From: Pseudomonadota bacterium
GTDB taxonomy: Bacteria > Pseudomonadota > Alphaproteobacteria > Rhizobiales > Xanthobacteraceae
Direction: 5' to 3'
NCBI GenBank assembly: GCA_023422775.1
Contig: JAFAGM010000069.1
Coordinates: forward strand, 1-64,000
DNA: 64,000 nt
Below the pieces are notes generated by a model. The model worked only from the letters and a program-made list of their open reading frames with translations, did no database searches and was not told the origin of the DNA. Below are positions 50,908-59,506 of this stretch, piece by piece (the stretch's first letter is position 1; every line of letters starts with the position of its first letter). A program made the translations under genes and the position numbers.

Positions 50908-52647
50908 TCACTTCTTTTTCAGGACGCTCTGCGGATTGAGGTTGCCGATGCGGCCGCTCTCCGAGCCTGCCGTCGGATCGATCGCGGCGTTGATCAGGGT
51001 CGGCTTGCCGGAATCCATCGCCTCGTTCACGGCGCGCTTCAGCTCGTCCGGCGTCGTTGCGTGGACGCCGACGCCGCCGAAGGCTTCCATCATCCTGTCG
51101 TAGCGCGAGCCCTTGACGAACACGGTGGGCGCGGGATCGGTGCCGGCGGAATTGACGTCGGTGCCGCGATAGATGCCGTCATTGTTGAAGATCACGATGC
51201 AGACCGGCAGCTTGTAGCGGCAGATCGTCTCCACCTCCATGCCGGAGAAGCCGAACGCCGAATCGCCTTCCACCGCGAGCACCGGCTTGCCGGTCTCGAT
51301 GGCGGCCGCAATGGCATAGCCCATGCCGATGCCCATCACGCCCCAGGTGCCGACGTCGAGGCGCTTGCGCGGCTGGTGCATGTCGATGACGCCGCGCGCG
51401 AGATCGAGCGTGTTGGCGCCTTCGTTGACCAGGATGGCGTCGGGCCGTTCCTTGATGATGGTGCGCAGCACGCCGAGCGCGCCGTGATAGTCCATCGGCG
51501 AGTTGTTGTTCATCAGCCGCGGCGCCATCTTGGCGACGTTCTCTTCGCGCTTCCTTGTGACCGCGCCGGTCCAGTCTGACGGCGGCGCCGACCAGTTCGC
51601 GCCCATGCCCGCCAGCAATGCCGCAACGCACGACCCGATATCGCCGACCACGGGAGCTGCGATCTCGACGTTCGAATCCATTTCCTTCGGTTCGATGTCG
51701 ATCTGGATGAACTTCTTCGGCGCATCGCCCCAGGTCTTGCCCTTGCCGTGCGACAGCAGCCAGTTGAGGCGCGCGCCGATCAGCATCACCACGTCGGCGT
51801 CCTTGAGAACGGTCGAGCGCGCGGCACCGGCGCATTGCGGATGCAGGTCGGACAACAACCCCTTGGCCATGCTCATCGGCAGGAACGGCGCGCCGCTCTT
51901 CTCGACGAAGGCGCGGATGGCGTCGTCGGCCTGGGCGTAGGCCGCGCCCTTGCCGAGGATGATGAGCGGACGCCTGGCGCCCTTCAGCACATCGAGCGCG
52001 CGCTTGACCGCATCGGGCGCCGGAATCTGCGCCGGCGCCGCGTCGATCACCTTGACCAGCGACCTGGTGCCCGCCTCGGCGTCCATCACCTGGCCGAACA
52101 ATTTTGCGGGGAGGTCGAGATAGACGCCGCCGGGACGGCCGGAGACCGCCGCACGGATGGCACGGGCCAGGCCGATGCCGATATCGGCGGCGTGCAGCAC
52201 GCGGAAGGCTGCCTTGCACAGCGGTTTCGCGATGGCGAGCTGGTCCATTTCTTCATAGTCGCCCTGCTGCAGGTCGACGATTTCGCGCTCGGACGATCCC
52301 GAGATCAGGATCATCGGAAAGCAGTTGGTGGTGGCGTGGGCGAGGGCGGTCAGGCCGTTGAGAAAACCCGGCGCCGAAACCGTGAGGCAGACGCCGGGCT
52401 TCCTGGTCAGGAAGCCGGCGATCGCAGCGGCGTTGCCGGCGTTCTGCTCGTGACGGAAGGAGATCACGCGGATGCCCGCGGCCTGCGCCATGCGGCCGAA
52501 ATCCGTGATCGGGATGCCGGGCACGCCATAGATCGTGGTCAGTCCGTTGAGCTTCAGCGCATCGATCATCAGGTTGAAGCCGTCGGTCAGCTCGCGCTCG
52601 GCCTCGGCTTTGGTCATCTCGATGCTCTTGGCTACAGTTGCGGACAT
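50908..52647 (-). CDS. oxc: Oxalyl-CoA decarboxylase
   Basis: Oxc decarboxylates oxalyl-CoA to formyl-CoA and CO2 with thiamine diphosphate. The 579-residue protein has the three-domain ThDP enzyme layout: N-terminal Pyr domain with TIYGVPGIPITDFGRMAQAA and the catalytic Glu in FRHEQNAGNAAA (about residue 67), a middle domain with VMLIGARLNWLLSHGKG, and the C-terminal PP domain with the GDSAFGFSGMEVET to NNDGIYRG ThDP/Mg motif (about 475-506). The GIYRGTD segment is typical of Oxc. ATG 52647 follows GGGAGAGGTGG. It lies 60 bases after gntR. Confidence 0.96.
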   Translation of the reverse strand: MSATVAKSIEMTKAEAERELTDGFNLMIDALKLNGLTTIYGVPGIPITDFGRMAQAAGIRVISFRHEQNAGNAAAIAGFLTRKPGVCLTVSAPGFLNGLTALAHATTNCFPMILISGSSEREIVDLQQGDYEEMDQLAIAKPLCKAAFRVLHAADIGIGLARAIRAAVSGRPGGVYLDLPAKLFGQVMDAEAGTRSLVKVIDAAPAQIPAPDAVKRALDVLKGARRPLIILGKGAAYAQADDAIRAFVEKSGAPFLPMSMAKGLLSDLHPQCAGAARSTVLKDADVVMLIGARLNWLLSHGKGKTWGDAPKKFIQIDIEPKEMDSNVEIAAPVVGDIGSCVAALLAGMGANWSAPPSDWTGAVTRKREENVAKMAPRLMNNNSPMDYHGALGVLRTIIKERPDAILVNEGANTLDLARGVIDMHQPRKRLDVGTWGVMGIGMGYAIAAAIETGKPVLAVEGDSAFGFSGMEVETICRYKLPVCIVIFNNDGIYRGTDVNSAGTDPAPTVFVKGSRYDRMMEAFGGVGVHATTPDELKRAVNEAMDSGKPTLINAAIDPTAGSESGRIGNLNPQSVLKKK

Positions 52648-52707
52648 TCCACCTCTCCCTGATCGTTCTCGTTCGGACGGGTTGACCGTCTTCTGGCATG
52701 CGTTGCG

Positions 52708-53439
52708 TTACGTAAAGAGTTCCTGGCCGTGCGCTTCGACATACGCCGCAAGGCCCAGTGTGTGGTCGCGCGCACGCTTTTCTGCCAGTTCGGTGTCGCG
52801 CGCTTCCAGCGCCTCGATGATCGCCATATGCTCGGGCAGCGAGGTCGCGGTGCGATCGGTTCGCCCGATGGTGAGTTGCCGGTAGCCGCGCACATGCAGC
52901 AGAATGTCGTTGGTCATGTCGACCAGCACCGGCGACTCCGAGAGCGAGATCAGCGCCTGGTGGAAGGCGATGTTGGCCTTGGAGTATTCCTCGACATGAT
53001 CCTGCGGCAGACGATCCTTGCCGAAGTCCTTGAAGAAATCCCGGAGCGCCGTGATGTCCTTCTTGCGCGCGGTGGTGGTGATCAGCCGCGCTGCCATGCT
53101 CTCGAGGGCGGCCCAGGCGCGGATCATGTCGACGATCTCGGTCTTGGTGCGGCGGACCACGACGATGCCGCGGCGTGGCACCGTTTTGACGAAGCCATCC
53201 TGCTCAAGCATCGCGATGGCTTCGCGGATCGGGGTGCGGCTGACGCCGAGGCGCTCGGACAATGCGCGCTCGTCGAGCATCACCTGCTCAGGCGTCGCAT
53301 AAATGTCCATCTTGAGAATGGCTTCCTTCAAGGCTTCATAAGCCTTGTTTTTGAAGCTCGTCTCAGGCGCAATCCGGACGATTGCAATGTCAGCCTCAGC
53401 CATGACAGGTGGCGCCTTGGTTTGCTTGGGTGCGGGCAC
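52708..53439 (-). CDS. GntR/FCD regulator of the oxalate genes
   Basis: A 243-residue transcription factor of the FadR/FCD subfamily. Winged helix-turn-helix about residues 28-90 (DERALSERLGVSRTPIREAI, MLEQDGFVKTVPRRGIVVVR), followed by the helical FCD effector domain (AWAALESMAARLITTTARKK, and the metal-site-like FHQALISLSESP). GTG 53439 is chosen because GGAGGAG lies seven bases before it. A longer frame from ATG 53502 would run through an operator and has no ribosome-binding site. The intergenic region to the divergent ligase gene holds two identical palindromes, the likely autoregulatory and target operators. Confidence 0.9.
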   Translation of the reverse strand: MPAPKQTKAPPVMAEADIAIVRIAPETSFKNKAYEALKEAILKMDIYATPEQVMLDERALSERLGVSRTPIREAIAMLEQDGFVKTVPRRGIVVVRRTKTEIVDMIRAWAALESMAARLITTTARKKDITALRDFFKDFGKDRLPQDHVEEYSKANIAFHQALISLSESPVLVDMTNDILLHVRGYRQLTIGRTDRTATSLPEHMAIIEALEARDTELAEKRARDHTLGLAAYVEAHGQELFT

Positions 53440-53496
53440 GACTCGTCTCCTCCGTTTTGGAGACGTCTTCTTAGCAGAAGAAGTCAGGAATATTTT

Positions 53497-53513
53497 TGGC
53501 ATACCAAATGCCA
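53497..53513. promoter_or_regulatory. GntR operator, gntR-proximal copy
   Basis: TGGCAT-ACCAA-ATGCCA, perfect 6-bp arms. It lies 57 bases before the gntR start. The identical 17-mer occurs again at 53578-53594. Confidence 0.8.
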
Positions 53514-53577
53514 CGATGTCAAGGAGCCCATGTTTTCAATGGTTCCGCGCGACGGTTTGTCTTGACAATCCCTTCTC

Positions 53578-53594
53578 TGGCATACCAAATGCCA
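53578..53594. promoter_or_regulatory. GntR operator, ligase-proximal copy
   Basis: Identical to the copy at 53497-53513, centre-to-centre distance 81 bases. It ends 25 bases before the ligase ATG, where a bound repressor would block the promoter or ribosome-binding region. Confidence 0.8.
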
Positions 53595-53619
53595 TAAAAT
53601 CAGCCCAGGAGGAAGCCAA

Positions 53620-55785
53620 ATGTCAAATTCTGCAGATGCGGCCCGCGAGATCGCCGAGCCGGGCGCCAAAGAGGCTGTCCGCCGGGTGCTCGATGCCGTG
53701 AAGGCTGAAAAGCGTACCAGCCTCACCGCGCCGGAAGGCAAGCTGGTGTGCGACGCCTACGGCATCCCGGTTCCGAAAGAGGGCGTGGCCAAGTCTGCCG
53801 CCGAGGCCGGCAAGATCGCATCGGGGATGGGCTTCCCGGTGGTGATGAAAATCGTCTCGCCGGACATTCTCCACAAGACCGAGGCGGGCGGCGTCATGGT
53901 CGGCGTCAAGACCGCGGCCGACGCCGAAAAGGCCTACGAGACCATTCTCGCAAACGCGAAGAAGTACAAAGCCGACGCCAGGATCGACGGCATCCAGGTC
54001 CAGCAGATGCTGGCCGGCGGCACCGAGGTCATTGTCGGCTCCATCACCGACGGCTCGTTCGGCAAGCTGGTGGCCTTCGGCCTCGGCGGCGTGCTGGTCG
54101 AGGTACTGAAGGACATCACCTTCCGCCTCGCGCCCGCAACCAAGGACGATGCGCTGTCGATGCTCGACGGCATCCAGGCCCATGACATGCTCAAGGGCGT
54201 GCGCGGCGGCGATCCGGTTTCCCGCGACGCGCTGGCCGACGTCATCGTCAAGGTGTCGCAACTCGTCAGCGACTTCCCCGAAATCGTCGAACTCGATCTC
54301 AATCCGGTGTTCGCCACCAAAAAGGACGCGATTGCCGCCGACGTGCGCATCGTCGTCGATTTCGATTACAAGCCGCGCCCGGCGCCGCGCCCGACCGAGG
54401 AGATCGTCGCCGCCATGAACCGCATCATGCAGCCGAAGGCGGTTGCGGTGATCGGTGCTTCCGCCGAGGACGGCAAGATCGGCAACTCCGTGATGAAGAA
54501 TTTGATCAACGGCGGCTACAAGGGCGACATCTATCCGATCCACCCGAAGGCCGACGAGATCCTGGGCTACAAGGCCTACAAGAGCGTCAAGGACGTGCCC
54601 GGCGTGATCGACACGGCGGTGTTTGCGATTCCCGCAAAGTTCGTCGCCGGCGCGCTGGCCGAATGCGGCGAGAAGAAAATTCCGGGCGCCGTTCTGATTC
54701 CGTCGGGCTTTGCCGAAGCGGGCGCGCCCGAATTGCAGGCCGAGATCGTCGAGGTCGGCAAGAAGTACAACGTCCGCCTGATGGGCCCGAACATCTACGG
54801 CTTCTACTATACGTGGTCCAATCTCTGCGCCACGTTCTGCACCGCCTACGACGTCAAGGGCCACGCGGCGCTGTCGTCGCAGTCCGGCGGCATCGGCATG
54901 GCGATCATCGGCTTCTCGCGCTCGGCAAAGATGGGCGTCTCCGCGATCGTCGGCCTCGGCAACAAGTCCGACATCGACGAGGACGATCTGCTGGCGTTCT
55001 TCGAGCAGGACCCCAACACCAACCTGATCGCCCAGCACTGCGAAGACTTGAAGGACGGCCGTGCGTTTGCGGAAGCCGCCAAGCGCGTCTCGAAGAAGAA
55101 GCCGGTGGTGGTGCTGAAGGCGGGCCGCACCTCGGCCGGCGCGAAGGCGGCCTCGTCGCATACCGGTGCGCTCGCCGGCAACGACAAGATCTACGAGGAC
55201 GTGTTCAAGCAGTCGGGTGTGATCCGCGCCCGCAGCTTGCGGCAACTGCTCGAATTCGCGCGCGGCATGCCGGTGCTGCCGACGCCGAAGGGCGAAAACG
55301 TGCTGATCATCACCGGCGCCGGCGGTTCGGGCGTGCTGCTGTCGGATAGCTGCGTCGACAACGGCCTGTCGCTGATGTCGATGCCGCCGGATCTCGACAC
55401 GGCGTTCAGGAAATTCATCCCGCCGTTCGGCGCGGCCGGCAATCCCGTCGACATCACCGGCGGCGAGCCGCCGATCACCTACATCAACACCGTGAAGCTT
55501 GGGCTGTCGGATGAGCGGATCCATTCGCTGATCCTCGGCTACTGGCACACCATCGTCACCCCGCCGATGGTGTTCGCCCGCAACATGGTCGAGGTGAAGA
55601 AGGAGATGGAGGCCAAGGGCTTTGTGAAACCGATCGTTGCCTCGCTCGCCGGCGACGTCGAGGTCGAGGAGGCCGCGGAATATCTCTACCAGAACGGCAT
55701 CCCGGCCTATGCGTATTCGACCGAAATGCCGGTCGAGGTGCTCGGCGCCAAATACAAGTGGGCGCGCGGCGCGGGCTTGCTGTAG
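53620..55785 (+). CDS. ADP-forming acyl-CoA ligase, candidate oxalate-CoA ligase
   Basis: A 721-residue protein of the NDP-forming acetyl-CoA synthetase superfamily. The ATP-grasp domain comes first (about residues 35-250: APEGKLVCDAYGIPVPKEGV, FPVVMKIVSPDILHKTEAGG). Then the CoA-binding Rossmann domain (about 270-400: QPKAVAVIGASAEDGKIGNS) and two ligase domains with the phosphohistidine motif KAASSHTGALAGND (about 508-521) and ITGAGGSGVLLSD. It is divergent from gntR and next to oxc and frc, so activation of oxalate or an associated acid is the best guess; acetate-type activity is the other option. AGGAGGAAG precedes ATG 53620. Confidence 0.9.
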   Translation: MSNSADAAREIAEPGAKEAVRRVLDAVKAEKRTSLTAPEGKLVCDAYGIPVPKEGVAKSAAEAGKIASGMGFPVVMKIVSPDILHKTEAGGVMVGVKTAADAEKAYETILANAKKYKADARIDGIQVQQMLAGGTEVIVGSITDGSFGKLVAFGLGGVLVEVLKDITFRLAPATKDDALSMLDGIQAHDMLKGVRGGDPVSRDALADVIVKVSQLVSDFPEIVELDLNPVFATKKDAIAADVRIVVDFDYKPRPAPRPTEEIVAAMNRIMQPKAVAVIGASAEDGKIGNSVMKNLINGGYKGDIYPIHPKADEILGYKAYKSVKDVPGVIDTAVFAIPAKFVAGALAECGEKKIPGAVLIPSGFAEAGAPELQAEIVEVGKKYNVRLMGPNIYGFYYTWSNLCATFCTAYDVKGHAALSSQSGGIGMAIIGFSRSAKMGVSAIVGLGNKSDIDEDDLLAFFEQDPNTNLIAQHCEDLKDGRAFAEAAKRVSKKKPVVVLKAGRTSAGAKAASSHTGALAGNDKIYEDVFKQSGVIRARSLRQLLEFARGMPVLPTPKGENVLIITGAGGSGVLLSDSCVDNGLSLMSMPPDLDTAFRKFIPPFGAAGNPVDITGGEPPITYINTVKLGLSDERIHSLILGYWHTIVTPPMVFARNMVEVKKEMEAKGFVKPIVASLAGDVEVEEAAEYLYQNGIPAYAYSTEMPVEVLGAKYKWARGAGLL

Positions 55786-55786
55786 T

Positions 55787-55866
55787 CGTCATTGCGAGCG
55801 AAGCAATCCATTTCCCGGCTTGACGAAAGATGGATTGCTTCGTCGCTTCGCTCCTCGCAACGACGG
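55787..55866. repeat. REP-like repeat between convergent genes
   Basis: CGTCATTGCGAGCGAAGCAA at the left is inverted at the right (TTGCTTCGTCGCTTCGCTCC ending CGCAACGACG). The long imperfect hairpin is a well-known rhizobial repeat type, as I recall. It separates the convergent ligase and aspartokinase genes and may act as a two-way terminator. Confidence 0.8.
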
Positions 55867-55875
55867 TGCTCCGGA

Positions 55876-57069
55876 CTAGACCAGCGAATGCAAGGCCTTC
55901 ACCGCGGCCTCGCGGCTTTCGACCGGAACGAACAAGCTCACCGAATGCGGTGACATCACATATTTGTCGGCGACGATCCCGTGCTGCTGCAGCACCTGGA
56001 TCGCCCTGAACGGCAGGTCCGACGAGACGCCGCCGAAACACGTAAGGCTCACCGAACTCAGCGTCTCGCGCTGCTTGCGCAGATCCTGAGCCCCTTCAAG
56101 CGTGCGCAGCAAGGCGTTGAGCCATTCCGGATCGCAGGTCAGCATGATCCGAGTTTTTCCGTCCGTGAAAGCCGAGGCCAGCAGTTGCGGCCACGACAAA
56201 CCGTTTTGCTTGAGATGCTCTGCGAACTTCTCAAAACCCTGATTGAGATCCGCAGAATCGATCTCCACGTGCTCGATGCGCGCCATCGAATTGACGGCCA
56301 GGACCTTTCCGTTTTCCATTCCGCTGATCTCTTTCATCACGGTCGTGCTGTCTTCGGTGCCGCCCGATCGCTTGATGACCAAAGGGACGTTCTGGCTTTG
56401 CGCGAGTTCCACGCTGCGGAAATGCAGGACCTTGGCGCCCCAGAAGCACATCTCGGAGAGCGTGGCGAAATCCAGCCGACGCAGGGGTATCGCGTTGGCA
56501 ACGATGCGCGGATCGGCTGAGCAGACGCCATCGACCTCCTTGATGATCTCGCAGCACTCGGCCTTCAGCGCCGCGGCCATGGCGACCGCCGTGGTGTCGC
56601 TGCCGCCCCGGCCCAGCGTGGTGACTTCCTTGTTCACGGGGTTGACGCCCTGAAAGCCGGCCAGAACCACGATGCGCCCGCGATCGAGCTCTTCCCTGAC
56701 GCGAACGGGCCGCACGTCCAGAATCCGCGCCGAGGAATGGGATTGGTCGGTCATCACGCCGGCCTGGCTGCCGGTGAAGCTGATCGCCGGCACGCCGAGA
56801 TCGGACAGCGCCATGCTCATCAGCGACATGCTGATCCGCTCGCCTGTCGTCAACAGCATGTCGAGTTCGCGGCGATTGGGATGCGGGCTTACCTGATAGG
56901 CGATCCTGATGAGGTCGTCGGTGGTCTTGCCCATTGCGGAGACGATCGCCACGACGCGATGACCGCGGCGATGCAAATCGGCGAGACTGCTGGCGACCGC
57001 GCGGATTTTCGCCGGTGTTTCGAGACAGGCGCCGCCATGCTTCTGCACGATGATGGGATGGTTGGGCAT
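55876..57069 (-). CDS. Aspartokinase-like protein with altered N-terminal motif
   Basis: A 397-residue member of the aspartokinase family (amino acid kinase domain, then ACT-like region). Kept motifs: VVAIVSAMGKTTDDLI (about residues 39-54), LLTTGERISMSLM (about 72-84), TLGRGGSDTTAVAMAAALKA and CEIIKEVDGVCSADPRIV. The normally near-invariant KFGGTS motif reads QKHGGAC here (about residues 9-15). The C-terminal regulatory half (from about 270) is divergent from standard LysC. It may be a second, specialised aspartokinase or a related kinase. Next to a PHA-synthase-like hydrolase; no lysine or ectoine genes nearby. Confidence 0.85.
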   Translation of the reverse strand: MPNHPIIVQKHGGACLETPAKIRAVASSLADLHRRGHRVVAIVSAMGKTTDDLIRIAYQVSPHPNRRELDMLLTTGERISMSLMSMALSDLGVPAISFTGSQAGVMTDQSHSSARILDVRPVRVREELDRGRIVVLAGFQGVNPVNKEVTTLGRGGSDTTAVAMAAALKAECCEIIKEVDGVCSADPRIVANAIPLRRLDFATLSEMCFWGAKVLHFRSVELAQSQNVPLVIKRSGGTEDSTTVMKEISGMENGKVLAVNSMARIEHVEIDSADLNQGFEKFAEHLKQNGLSWPQLLASAFTDGKTRIMLTCDPEWLNALLRTLEGAQDLRKQRETLSSVSLTCFGGVSSDLPFRAIQVLQQHGIVADKYVMSPHSVSLFVPVESREAAVKALHSLV

Positions 57070-57129
57070 TCGACCTGCAGGAATTCCTCGAGGGGCGGCC
57101 TGTGGCGGAAAAGCTTGTTCAAACCCGGC

Positions 57130-58233
57130 TCAATCAGCTTCCTTCATCCAGCGCACGATCGCGGGCCAATATTCCTCGAGCGTCCGTTTTCCCATGAACA
57201 GACTCAGATGATTGCACGGCGCGACCTGATGGCAAAGCGCCTCGGGCGTGGTTCCCACCAGCCGTTGAACGGCAAGCGCCTGTTCCGGGGCGACCACGTT
57301 GTCGGCGCTCCCGGCAAGCAGATAGATCGGAAGGCACAGCCGCGAAAGGTCGATCCTTTGCCCCAGCGCGACGAAGTCTCCGCGGGCGAGTTCATTGCGC
57401 TTGTACAGCTTCTCGACGACTTCGAGATAATATTTGCCGGGAACGTCGATGGTCCAGGAATCCCACTTCCTGAAGATGGCTTCGAGTTGCGTGAATTCCG
57501 GCGAGTCGATCGGGTGTGCTATCTGCAGGATCTCATGAATATGTTTCGTATCGGTCGGGTTTCCCCAGAATTTTGCGATGTTGCGGCCGATGACGAGGCC
57601 GTTACCGGAACTGACCAGGCCCTGAAACACCGGCAGCGGCGTGGCCTTGGCGACCGCCGACAGCCCGCAATGCTGCGCAGCAAGGTCGATCGGCGCACCG
57701 GCCATGACGAGCTTGCGCACCTTGGCCGGGAAGCGCGCCGCATAGATCAGCGATAACCAGCCACCCTGGCAGAGCCCGACAAGATCGACCCGGCCACCGA
57801 CGTCATCGACCAGCACGTTGAGCGCGGCGAGATACTCGTCAATGCCGAGAGATCGCATGTCGGCGCTGGCCGAGCGCCAATCGGCCATGAACAGCCGTTC
57901 AATTCCACCGCTGCGGAGGGCCTCGACGAGACTGTGTCCCGGCGCCATGTCGGCTACGGCGGCGCCATGCAGCGCCAGCGGCGTGCAGAGCAGGGTGGCT
58001 GTGCCGCTATCGGTTGTCGTGAAGTCGCGGAGCCGCACGGAATTCAGTTCCAGCGCAATCTTTCCCGGCGTGGCGCCATCAGGCTCTTCTGCAGTGCAGC
58101 CATCGTCAGTTGCGGGCGCGAAGTCCAGCAGTTGCGCCGCCATCGACGAGGCGGCTTCAACGGCGGATGCAGCGGCGAGCGCCGGCCACAGGAACGCCGC
58201 GTAAGGGAATTCACCGCCTGGATCCCGACCCAT
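57130..58233 (-). CDS. PHA-synthase-like alpha/beta hydrolase
   Basis: A 367-residue protein. The nucleophile elbow VGLCQGGW (about residue 156) has Cys in place of Ser, as in PHA synthases; the other triad members are the Asp in AGSADNVVAPEQ (about 309) and the His in PCNHLSLFMGK (about 340). Length is like class III PhaC (about 355). The N-terminal 70 residues are Ala-rich and variable. It could make or modify polyhydroxyalkanoate, or be a Cys-type hydrolase with another substrate. ATG 58233 is chosen over a TTG two codons earlier. The aspartokinase gene follows 60 bases later on the same strand. Confidence 0.8.
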   Translation of the reverse strand: MGRDPGGEFPYAAFLWPALAAASAVEAASSMAAQLLDFAPATDDGCTAEEPDGATPGKIALELNSVRLRDFTTTDSGTATLLCTPLALHGAAVADMAPGHSLVEALRSGGIERLFMADWRSASADMRSLGIDEYLAALNVLVDDVGGRVDLVGLCQGGWLSLIYAARFPAKVRKLVMAGAPIDLAAQHCGLSAVAKATPLPVFQGLVSSGNGLVIGRNIAKFWGNPTDTKHIHEILQIAHPIDSPEFTQLEAIFRKWDSWTIDVPGKYYLEVVEKLYKRNELARGDFVALGQRIDLSRLCLPIYLLAGSADNVVAPEQALAVQRLVGTTPEALCHQVAPCNHLSLFMGKRTLEEYWPAIVRWMKEAD

Positions 58234-58366
58234 CTGCAAAACGCCCGGTCCGTTCCTTGCTGCGTTGAGCTAGTTCGAATTTGCACCGGGAACAAGCTGA
58301 AACTGCGTCCCGGACGCGGTGCAGCGTGCAACGCTGCTGCGCAGAGCCGGGACACGAGCGTGGGCG

Positions 58367-59236
58367 CTACCCGATTTCAAAACTGGTGACGCCGAATATC
58401 CGCTCCAGCCGCAATGGCGGGATCGCGCCGGTATACATGCGCGCCGTTTCGAACACCGGCGCAAGCCCGAGGTCCTGCGCCAGCGCGACCGCGCCGCGGT
58501 TGATACCGGGAACGTCGAGGAATATTTGGCCGCCGCCGACGCCGGCAAGCAGGGCCGACAGAACGATCTCTGCGGTGGCGCGGTCGTCGGCAACCAACGG
58601 ACCGATCTTGCGGCCCTTCAGGCATGGACGGATCACGCCCCAGCCGGCAAGCTTGCCGCCGCGCACGACCGCGCAGCCGACATGCCCGGGCGCGCCAATC
58701 CAGGCGCGCAGGAAGGCCGGTCGCCGAGCCGGAAACACGGTGGCGTCGTACGCCTCCACGTCGGCCAGGGGGATTTCGCCGAGCGCGACGACGCCTGCTC
58801 GCGGCGCCTCGGGAGTTGCCACAGTGCCGCCGTAACGGATGTTGGCATAGGCAAGCTCGAATCCGGATCTCCGGTAGTTCTGCTGCTGCGCCACCACGCC
58901 GTCGAGCCCGATCACCCGTGGGCCGGCGTGCGCGATGGCTGCGTTCCATATCCGCAGTCCGAAGCCGCGGCCGCGCAGATCCGCGCGAACGATGTAGAAG
59001 CCGAGGAAGGCAAAGCTCGCATTGTAATTGACGCAGGACACGGTCGCAGCGGTTTCGCCTTCGAGTTCGGCGATGAGGAAGCCCTTCGGATCGACGGTAG
59101 CGAAGCAGGCGGCATCGGCGACGCCCGGATTCCAGCCTTCGGCCGCGGCCCAGTCCACGGCGATCGCGATTTCGTCGTGCCGCATCGGCCGGATGCGCAA
59201 TCCGTCCGAGGCGGGCGTTCGTGTCGAAGGACTCAT
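58367..59236 (-). CDS. GNAT acetyltransferase with DUF1248-type C-terminal domain
   Basis: A 289-residue protein. The N-terminal GNAT domain (about residues 10-140) shows the acetyl-CoA loop VRADLRGRGFGLRIWNAAIA (R/Q-x-x-G-x-G/A) near residue 84. The C-terminal half (about 150-280: YDATVFPARRPAFLRAWIGA, RKIGPLVADDRATAEIVLSA) is the acetyltransferase_18 domain found in YitH-like proteins. Substrate unknown. ATG 59236 is chosen; earlier in-frame codons give a non-conserved basic stretch. Divergent from uspA, with element A between. Confidence 0.88.
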   Translation of the reverse strand: MSPSTRTPASDGLRIRPMRHDEIAIAVDWAAAEGWNPGVADAACFATVDPKGFLIAELEGETAATVSCVNYNASFAFLGFYIVRADLRGRGFGLRIWNAAIAHAGPRVIGLDGVVAQQQNYRRSGFELAYANIRYGGTVATPEAPRAGVVALGEIPLADVEAYDATVFPARRPAFLRAWIGAPGHVGCAVVRGGKLAGWGVIRPCLKGRKIGPLVADDRATAEIVLSALLAGVGGGQIFLDVPGINRGAVALAQDLGLAPVFETARMYTGAIPPLRLERIFGVTSFEIG

Positions 59237-59370
59237 GAGTCCGATATCACCACGGGAGAGTCGCAACGGCAATCAGAACGACGCGATGAAATGCGTTTCG
59301 CGATCAGTGAGCTCCGGGATCCCAATGCCGGGCGGACGATTTTCTTGTCCGGCGAGAAGGCGTTTTCCGC

Positions 59371-59467
59371 CACCTTGTACGCAAGCGCGTAGGTAATTCT
59401 CGCCATAAGCCTGCAAGCATTAATCCCTACGCGGAGCCGGGCGCATTTCGCGCCGCGGCGTGCTACG
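59371..59467. promoter_or_regulatory. 97-bp regulatory element A, upstream of uspA
   Basis: Contains the perfect inverted repeat TACGC-AAGC-GCGTA (59378-59391), then GGTAATTCTCGCCATAAGCC. An ungapped match (about 79 of 97 bases by eye) recurs at 62756-62852. Such length and conservation outside genes imply a shared promoter with regulator sites. It lies 40 bases before the uspA start. Confidence 0.75.
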
Positions 59468-59506
59468 TCCTGTCCAGGCAGGCACGAACGACAGGAGCAA
59501 TGCGGT

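Noticed and set aside
53440..53502. Longer N-terminus for the GntR regulator from ATG 53502
   Set aside because: No ribosome-binding site, and the added Lys/Arg-rich stretch runs from within an operator. GTG 53439 has a strong GGAGGAG site.
53623..55548. A 641-residue minus-strand frame opposite the acyl-CoA ligase
   Set aside because: Antisense shadow; composition and lack of motifs show it is not a gene.
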